DNA of 64,000 nucleotides from Rhodospirillales bacterium (GTDB lineage: Bacteria > Pseudomonadota > Alphaproteobacteria > Rhodospirillales > Casp-alpha2): the NCBI GenBank assembly GCA_017640505.1, contig JAEPQO010000001.1:1-64000 (forward strand). The letters are read 5' to 3'. The number at the start of each line of letters is the position of its first letter. Position 1 is the stretch's first letter. The notes under the pieces are model-generated. The model did not search any database, had not been told where the DNA came from, and was given only the letters and a program-made list of their open reading frames with translations. The translations under genes were made by a program, and so were the position numbers. This document shows positions 58,870-64,000 of the stretch, in pieces.

Positions 58870-59811
58870 TCAGGCCGCCGCCGGGATCGGCGTACCGACC
58901 GCGTCGAACGCGTCGAACAGGGCCTGACGGTCGGCATCGCTGAGCGCTACGAACGGCGGGCGTAGGTTGTTCCACCCCGCGTTGCCGGTGTTGCGCGCCG
59001 TCAGTGCCTTCAGTGCCGGCGGTAGCGGGTAACCGGAGACCGCCTTGCGCATCGCGCTCAGCGTCTCGTGCGCGGCTTCGACCTCGGGCGTGTCGCCATG
59101 CGCCATCCAGCCATTGTAAACGGCGCTGTTCATGAACGCCGACACGTTGGCCGCGGCGGTAATGCAGCCCGCACCGCCACGCCGCAGCAGCGGCAGCATC
59201 AGGTCGTCGGCCCCCGAGAATACGGCAAAGCCCGGGAACTTCTCGGCGGCGCCGACCATGTTCTCGAATACGCCCGAGCTGTCCTTCATGCCGACCACGG
59301 TTTCCGGGTAGGCTTTGAGCAGCATTTCGATCAGTTCGTAGGAGATCGGCACGCCCGACATCTGCGGGAAGTGATAAAGATAAATCTTGAGGCGGTCGTC
59401 GGCGATCGTATCGATGACCTGCGCGAAGGCATCGAACAGGCCCTGATCGCTCATGTTCTTGTAATAGAACGGCGGCAGCATCAGCACGCCCTTGGCGCCC
59501 GCATTGATCGCCGCCTGCGTCAGGTTGATGGTATCGACGGCGGCGCAGCAGCCCGTGCCCGGCATCAGGACATCGCCCGGGATGCCGCGCTCGACCAGGC
59601 CTTCGATGATCGAAATTCGTTCCTTGAGACCGAAGGAGTTGGCCTCGCCCGTGGTGCCGAGAATAGCAAGCCCGTCGCATCCGTTGGCCAGCAGCCACTT
59701 GCAATGCTCCGCCATCAGATCGAGATCCGGCGACATGTCGTCTTTAAGGGCGGTAACGGCGGCGCTGAAAACGCCTTTGTAGGGTGAGTGGCTCAACGTC
59801 GTTTCCTCCAT
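58870..59811 (-). CDS. DapA/NanA-family aldolase
   Basis: 313 residues, class I aldolase TIM barrel. GLAILGTTGEANSFGLKERI (substrate loop), Tyr in IYLYHFPQMSGVPI, and the Schiff-base Lys in VVGMKDSSGVF are conserved. The loop TGC-CAAVDTINLTQAA differs from strict dihydrodipicolinate synthases, so it may act on another keto acid rather than in lysine synthesis. It is the upstream partner of the M48 gene. Confidence 0.85.
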   Translation of the reverse strand: MEETTLSHSPYKGVFSAAVTALKDDMSPDLDLMAEHCKWLLANGCDGLAILGTTGEANSFGLKERISIIEGLVERGIPGDVLMPGTGCCAAVDTINLTQAAINAGAKGVLMLPPFYYKNMSDQGLFDAFAQVIDTIADDRLKIYLYHFPQMSGVPISYELIEMLLKAYPETVVGMKDSSGVFENMVGAAEKFPGFAVFSGADDLMLPLLRRGGAGCITAAANVSAFMNSAVYNGWMAHGDTPEVEAAHETLSAMRKAVSGYPLPPALKALTARNTGNAGWNNLRPPFVALSDADRQALFDAFDAVGTPIPAAA

Positions 59812-59850
59812 CGTCTGCGTACGTTCATTTCGGCATATGGGTACGGCTGC

Positions 59851-60318
59851 CTATTTCGGCCAGTCTACCACATAATCTTCCAGGTCTTCGACATCGCGTT
59901 CGGACACGATCCGCCCGAACACCGAGATTCCGGCCTCGACCACCGTGTCCGTGGTGCCGGACACCAGCGGGTGCCACCATTCCAGGTCCTTGCCCTCGGC
60001 AAGGCGCCGGTAAGCACAGGACATGGGCAGCCACGGAATGGTGCCCACGTTCTGGGGTGTCAGGCGGCGGCAGTCGGGGACGAAACGCTGACGTTCCTCA
60101 TAGCTCGTACAGCGGCAGGTGTCGAGATCGAGCAGGCGGCACGCCGCGTTGGTATAGAGGATCTCGCCGGTGGTTTCGTGTTCGAGCTTGTTCAGGCAGC
60201 ACTTGCCGCAACCGTCGCAAAGCGATTCCCACTCCGCCGACGTCATTTCGTGCAGCGCTTTGCGCTTCCAGAACGGCACCTCGACCGGCTTTTTCGTTTT
60301 TTTCTTCAATCCGAACAT
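59851..60318 (-). CDS. YcgN-family Cys-cluster protein
   Basis: 155 residues, UPF0260. Cys motifs [20 protein letters not shown] and [18 protein letters not shown], followed by [20 protein letters not shown], are the conserved cluster of the YcgN family, likely binding Fe-S or zinc. The function is unknown. It lies 13 bases after the CbiA gene on the same strand. Confidence 0.92.
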   Translation of the reverse strand: MFGLKKKTKKPVEVPFWKRKALHEMTSAEWESLCDGCGKCCLNKLEHETTGEILYTNAACRLLDLDTCRCTSYEERQRFVPDCRRLTPQNVGTIPWLPMSCAYRRLAEGKDLEWWHPLVSGTTDTVVEAGISVFGRIVSERDVEDLEDYVVDWPK

Positions 60319-60331
60319 CTTTCCACCACCT

Positions 60332-61699
60332 TCACCCGCCGTCGGCGCGCTCTAGGTCTATCAGATGAATGAACGAGCCGACGACCCGCCGGTCGGCCAG
60401 TCCCGTCTCGCCAAGTTCACGTCCGATCGCGTCTTCGGCGCGGAACAGCGGTAGGCCCGGTCCTTCCTCGACCACCGTCGCGAAATGAAATTCGTGACCG
60501 CGAAAGCGCGTTCGGGCACCGCCCAGCGGCCCCGCTTTCGCCAGCGTGACACGGCGGTAACCGATATGCAGCCGTCTTGTCGCGAAGCTCGTTTCAAGCG
60601 GCAAAAGGCCCGCCATCGGATGGCGGCGGCCATCCGCATCGGTCAGACCGCTGCCCAGCACCATGTAACCGCCGCATTCGCCGAAGATCGGTTTCGCCGC
60701 ATCGGCCGCCTGCTGCAGACCGTCCATGAAGTCCCAGTTGGCGGAAATACGGCCCGCGTGCAGTTCCGGATAGCCGCCCGGCAGATAAATCGCGTCGGCC
60801 TTGGGGTCCGGCGCTTCGTTGGTGAGCGGCGAAAAGAACGACAGTTCCGAGCCCGCCGCCCGCCAGCCTTCCAGCACGGCCGGGTAGGCAAATGCGAATG
60901 CGTCGTCGCGGGCGACGGCGATACGTTGCCCCAATGGCGGCAGCAACAAGGGTGCTTCGGATTTCGGCCGCACCGGCCACGGCCGCATGGCACGCCGCAT
61001 GGCGGAGATATCGACGTGTTCCGCGATCCAGTCCGCGGCCTTGTCGAGAAACGTTTCCAGATCGCGATGCTCGCGCGCCTGCACCAGGCCCAGGTGCCGG
61101 GACGGCAGTTCCAGCGAGTCGTTCCGCGGCAGCGCGCCAAAGACTTCCAGGTCCGGCGCGATCTTTTTCATCGCGCCTTTGAGGATCTCCACGTGCCGTG
61201 CCCCACCGACCCGGTTGAAGATCACGCCGGCCACGTCGACACCCTTGCGGTGCGTCGCGAAACCTTTCGCCAGCACGGCGGCGCTCGCCGCCTGCTTGGA
61301 GGCATCGATCACCAGCACCACCGGCCAGCCGGTGATCTCGGCCAGCGCCGCGGTGGAGCCGTCATTGCGGTCGTCGCTGGGCGTCGCGCCGTCGAACAGC
61401 CCCATGACGCCCTCGCAGATGATGTCGTCCGCCTTGGCCGCCATGTCGCCCGCAAGTTCGGCCAGCGTTTCGTCCCGCATCGCCCACGGGTCGAGATTGC
61501 GGCACGGCCGGTTGGTCGCGGCGGTATGAAATGCCGGGTCGATATAATCGGGCCCGGTCTTGGCGGAAATGACGTCGATCCCGGTCTCACGCAGATGACG
61601 CAGCAGGCCGAGTGTGACCAGCGTCTTGCCCGCGCCGGACGACGGCGCAGCAATGATCAGTCCGCTGCCGGGAACGCCGGATAGGCGGCGCGCCGTCAC
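60332..61699 (-). CDS. cobB: Cobyrinic acid a,c-diamide synthase (CobB/CbiA)
   Basis: 455 residues, GTG start overlapping the SCO1 stop. The ATP site [20 protein letters not shown], the acceptor loop [20 protein letters not shown], and the glutaminase domain with the Cys in [20 protein letters not shown] and the His in [15 protein letters not shown] are present. It amidates carboxylates a and c of the corrin ring. In context: bluB is elsewhere in the window and cbiD/cobK lie divergently past the SCO1 gene. Confidence 0.93.
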   Translation of the reverse strand: MTARRLSGVPGSGLIIAAPSSGAGKTLVTLGLLRHLRETGIDVISAKTGPDYIDPAFHTAATNRPCRNLDPWAMRDETLAELAGDMAAKADDIICEGVMGLFDGATPSDDRNDGSTAALAEITGWPVVLVIDASKQAASAAVLAKGFATHRKGVDVAGVIFNRVGGARHVEILKGAMKKIAPDLEVFGALPRNDSLELPSRHLGLVQAREHRDLETFLDKAADWIAEHVDISAMRRAMRPWPVRPKSEAPLLLPPLGQRIAVARDDAFAFAYPAVLEGWRAAGSELSFFSPLTNEAPDPKADAIYLPGGYPELHAGRISANWDFMDGLQQAADAAKPIFGECGGYMVLGSGLTDADGRRHPMAGLLPLETSFATRRLHIGYRRVTLAKAGPLGGARTRFRGHEFHFATVVEEGPGLPLFRAEDAIGRELGETGLADRRVVGSFIHLIDLERADGG

Positions 61700-62403
61700 A
61701 GAAGCTGCCCGATCCTCTCGGCCATCGCCTTCGGGTCGGTTCCGTGCGAAAAGTGTGTCACCAGTTTCCCGTCCGGCCCCATCAGGTAGATGATCGAGGT
61801 ATGATCAACGAGGTAATCCTGCGGGTCGTCGCCCGCGGGTTCGTTCAGGCGGTAGTACACCCGGTACTCGCGTGCCACGGCCTTGATCTGTTCTTCCGTC
61901 CCTGTCAACCCGACGGTTTTCGGGTGGAAGAACGAAACGTATTCGGCAAGATGTTCCGGCGTGTCGCGCCCCGGGTCGACGGAAATGAAGACCGGCGTGA
62001 CCTTCTGGGCCTTTTCATCGCCCAGCATATCCATCACCGCCGCCATATCGCTGAGCGCTGTCGGACAAACATCGGGGCAGTAGGTATAGCCGAAGAAGAC
62101 CAGCATGTAGCCGCCCATGAAGTCCTTTTCGGTGACCGTTTCACCGTCGTGATTGACGAGTGTAAACGGCCCGCCGACAGAGGGGCCGCTTGAGGTCGCG
62201 ACACTATCCGACCCGCGATTGGCGAAGTATTCGGTTCCGGCGAGCACAATGACGAAGGCGACAACGACGATACCGACAAGCAGTAGAAGCAGTTTCCCGC
62301 CGGAAGATTTCTTCGCTTTCGGCTCGTCCGGTGCCGAATCCACCGGATCCAGCACGTTCGGCGTTTCCGGCTGGGATTCCGGTTCTTTTTTGTCGTCTGC
62401 CAT
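61696..62403 (-). CDS. SCO1/SenC/PrrC family copper chaperone
   Basis: 235 residues. One N-terminal span (about 36-57, LLLLLVGIVVVAFVIVLAGT) precedes a thioredoxin-like domain with the CxxxC copper motif GYTYCPDVCPTALSDMAAVM and the ligand His in VDHTSIIYLMGPDGKLVTHF. It supplies copper to cytochrome oxidase or related copper enzymes (NirK and nitrous oxide reductase are possible clients). It is translationally coupled to cobB, which is unusual. Confidence 0.9.
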   Translation of the reverse strand: MADDKKEPESQPETPNVLDPVDSAPDEPKAKKSSGGKLLLLLVGIVVVAFVIVLAGTEYFANRGSDSVATSSGPSVGGPFTLVNHDGETVTEKDFMGGYMLVFFGYTYCPDVCPTALSDMAAVMDMLGDEKAQKVTPVFISVDPGRDTPEHLAEYVSFFHPKTVGLTGTEEQIKAVAREYRVYYRLNEPAGDDPQDYLVDHTSIIYLMGPDGKLVTHFSHGTDPKAMAERIGQLL

Positions 62404-62520
62404 GATGTTTCCAATCGCCTAAATTGCGCCCGCCAATCATACGAAGATGCGGCATTTCATCAAGCCCGCTCGCCACTTCCGGGCGTTGGCGTCGGCTTCC
62501 GATCGGCCTACACTCCCGCC

Positions 62521-63630
62521 ATGACGACGCATTCACATGCCCGCAAGCCTGAAGGCGAGCTGCGCCGGGGCTGGACCACCGGCACCTGCGCGGCCGCGGC
62601 GGCCGCAGCGGCGTTCCGGGCGCTGTTGACCGGCACCCCACAGGATCGCGTTACCATCCGCCTGCCCAAGGGCGAAGCGCCCACGTTTGCGCTTTCGCGC
62701 TGCGAACCGTCCGATGACGGCTGGCGCGCCGGGGTCATTAAGGACGCCGGCGACGACCCGGACGTGACGCACGGCGCTGAGGTGATTTCCGGGGTAAGGC
62801 GGCTGGATGCAGGTGAAGGACTGCGTTTCAAGGCCGGCGACGGCGTCGGCACCGTCACGCTGCCGGGCCTGCCGGTGGCGGTCGGCGAACCCGCCATTAA
62901 TCCGGGACCGCGCGCCATCATCGGCGATGCGCTGGCCGCCGTTGCCGATGAACTGGACGCGGCCTGCGACCTCGAGGTGACAGTTTCGATCCCGGGCGGC
63001 GACAAGATCGCGGAAAAGACCATGAATCCCAGGCTCGGGATCAAGGGCGGGCTCAGCGTGCTCGGCACCACCGGGGTCGTCATCCCCTATTCCTGCGCGT
63101 CGTGGATCAATTCGATCCACCGCGGCATCGACGTCGCGCGCCTGCAGGGAATCGAACACCTGATCGCCGCCACCGGCTCGACCTCCGAGGCGGCGGCCAT
63201 GCGCGAACACCCGGACCTGCCGGAACAGGCGTTCATCGATATGGGGGACTTCGCCGGCGGTCTTTTGAAATACCTGCGCCGCCATCCGGCGCCGAAGCTG
63301 ACGATTGCGGGCGGCGTCGCCAAACTGGCCAAGCTGGCGCAGGGGCACCTCGACCTTCACTCCAAACGATCGTCGGTGGATATGAAAAAACTTGCCGACG
63401 CCGCTGTTACCGGCGGTTGCGCAAACGACCTCGCCGACGCCATACGTACCGCAAATACGGCGATGGAAGCGCTGGAACTTTGCCGGCAGGCGAACGTGCC
63501 GCTGGCCGACATCATCGCCCGCCAGGCCAGGGAAACGGCGATGGCATCTCTTGCCGGCGAGACCGAAATCGGCGTGATCGTTTATGACCGATCGGGGACC
63601 CGCGTCGGGACGAGCGATCATGGCGCGTAA
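62521..63630 (+). CDS. cbiD: Cobalt-precorrin-5B C1-methyltransferase CbiD
   Basis: 369 residues. The N-terminal LRRGWTTGTCAAAAAAAAFR and GDGVGTVTLPGLPVAVGEPA, INPGPRAIIGDALAAVADEL and the C-terminal GGCANDLADAIRTANTAMEAL match CbiD. It methylates C1 during ring contraction of the corrin. It overlaps the start of cobK by 11 bases. CbiD is the version used in the early-cobalt (anaerobic) route but occurs in many alphaproteobacteria without it. Confidence 0.95.
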   Translation: MTTHSHARKPEGELRRGWTTGTCAAAAAAAAFRALLTGTPQDRVTIRLPKGEAPTFALSRCEPSDDGWRAGVIKDAGDDPDVTHGAEVISGVRRLDAGEGLRFKAGDGVGTVTLPGLPVAVGEPAINPGPRAIIGDALAAVADELDAACDLEVTVSIPGGDKIAEKTMNPRLGIKGGLSVLGTTGVVIPYSCASWINSIHRGIDVARLQGIEHLIAATGSTSEAAAMREHPDLPEQAFIDMGDFAGGLLKYLRRHPAPKLTIAGGVAKLAKLAQGHLDLHSKRSSVDMKKLADAAVTGGCANDLADAIRTANTAMEALELCRQANVPLADIIARQARETAMASLAGETEIGVIVYDRSGTRVGTSDHGA

Positions 63631-64000
63631 GACCGTCGTTATCCTGGGTGGTACGGCGGAGGCGCGGCGTCTTGCCGATGCCCTCGTCGACGAACGGGGC
63701 GAGCGGCTTCGCGTGATTACCTCGCTGGCCGGCCGCACAAAGAACCCGAAGTACCCGAAGGGCGAGATTCGCGAAGGCGGTTTCGGCGGCGCGGACGGTC
63801 TGGCCGCCTATCTCGAAGACGTCTCCGCCGGTCTTCTGATTGACGCGACCCATCCCTATGCCGCGCAGATCAGCCGCCACGCGGCCGAAGCAGCGGTGGA
63901 AAAAGGTGTGCCACGGTTGCTTCTGAACCGGCCGGCGTGGGACGCGCAGGATGGCGACCACTGGATCCACGTCAAAAGTGTCGGCGAGGCGGTGCAGGAA
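63620..64000 (+). CDS. cobK: Precorrin-6A reductase CobK, N-terminal part
   Basis: The frame runs from an ATG at 63620 inside the end of cbiD to the window edge, 127 codons without stop. It begins MARKTVVILGGTAEARRLAD, then RVITSLAGRTKNPKYPKGEI with REGGFGGADGLAAYLEDV, and IDATHPYAAQISRHAAEAAV, the typical CobK/CbiJ sequence. It reduces precorrin-6A with NADPH. The C-terminus lies outside the window. Confidence 0.93.
   Translation, partial: MARKTVVILGGTAEARRLADALVDERGERLRVITSLAGRTKNPKYPKGEIREGGFGGADGLAAYLEDVSAGLLIDATHPYAAQISRHAAEAAVEKGVPRLLLNRPAWDAQDGDHWIHVKSVGEAVQE

Noticed and set aside
58862..59704. Extension of the metalloprotease frame to 59704 (517 residues)
   Set aside because: The extra part overlaps the DapA-family gene in another frame and reads as low-complexity Arg/Ala sequence; the real gene starts near 58861.
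60485..61684. 399-residue plus-strand ORF across cobB
   Set aside because: Antisense to conserved CobB motifs; His/Arg-rich product without features.

Overview
This 64-kb window comes from a GC-rich proteobacterial chromosome, most likely an alphaproteobacterium of Rhodospirillales type. Supporting signs are NnrU, an MmcB-like nuclease, PstA and PstC with large extra domains, UbiUVT, a CIRCE-controlled groESL, and denitrification genes behind TTGCG-N4-CGCAA sites. No tRNA, rRNA, CRISPR array or intact insertion sequence was found.

Layout. 1-1063: 5' part of groEL, groES and their promoter with a CIRCE operator (minus strand). 1279-8091: eleven tightly packed minus-strand genes encoding only envelope proteins. 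They include an ExbB/TolQ-like channel subunit, an ExbD/TolR-like subunit, two proline-rich single-span proteins, a lytic transglycosylase lipoprotein, a peptidoglycan-binding protein, a glycine-zipper protein and several unrecognised secreted proteins. I think this is the best candidate for an undescribed system. 8256-10716: a divergent PepSY-like protein and an OmpR/EnvZ-type two-component pair.

10836-23153: an anaerobic-respiration block. It holds nirK, quinol-type nor, a Dnr/NnrR-type regulator, a DUF1858 redox protein, nnrS, a MogA-like protein, ubiV-ubiU-ubiT (oxygen-independent ubiquinone synthesis), a DUF1858/DUF2249 protein, bluB under a cobalamin riboswitch, nnrU and a methyltransferase. 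Three near-identical FNR/NNR-type boxes precede nirK, nor and the DUF1858-nnrS operon.

23225-26604: a more AT-rich accessory patch. It carries probable orphan immunity genes (barstar-like, Imm40-like, tandem DUF2283-like), two paralogous Cys-rich proteins, membrane proteins, and at its upstream end a decayed RHS core fragment. It looks like the remains of a polymorphic-toxin locus whose toxin gene is lost.

26828-34342: a small membrane peptide, a MOT1-type molybdate transporter, a glycan/lipid-modification operon (HAD phosphatase, GT39, TVP38, GT2), FetAB-like ABC transporter and a thioesterase. 34369-41796: the phosphate regulon phoR-pstSCAB-phoU-phoB, with a Pho-box-like triple repeat before pstS and a hairpin after it. 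41888-59811: housekeeping and accessory genes: CLC channel, UvrD/PcrA helicase, PrmA, photolyase, D-2-hydroxyacid dehydrogenase, GNAT-nitrilase fusion, pirin, FecR-domain protein, a divergent pair of TPR-enzyme fusions, YjbQ, MmcB, M48-type peptidase and a DapA-family aldolase. 59851-64000: YcgN, then cobalamin synthesis (CbiA/CobB, CbiD, start of CobK) with a SCO1 gene.

All calls rest on reading the protein sequences and local DNA signals; no database search was possible.
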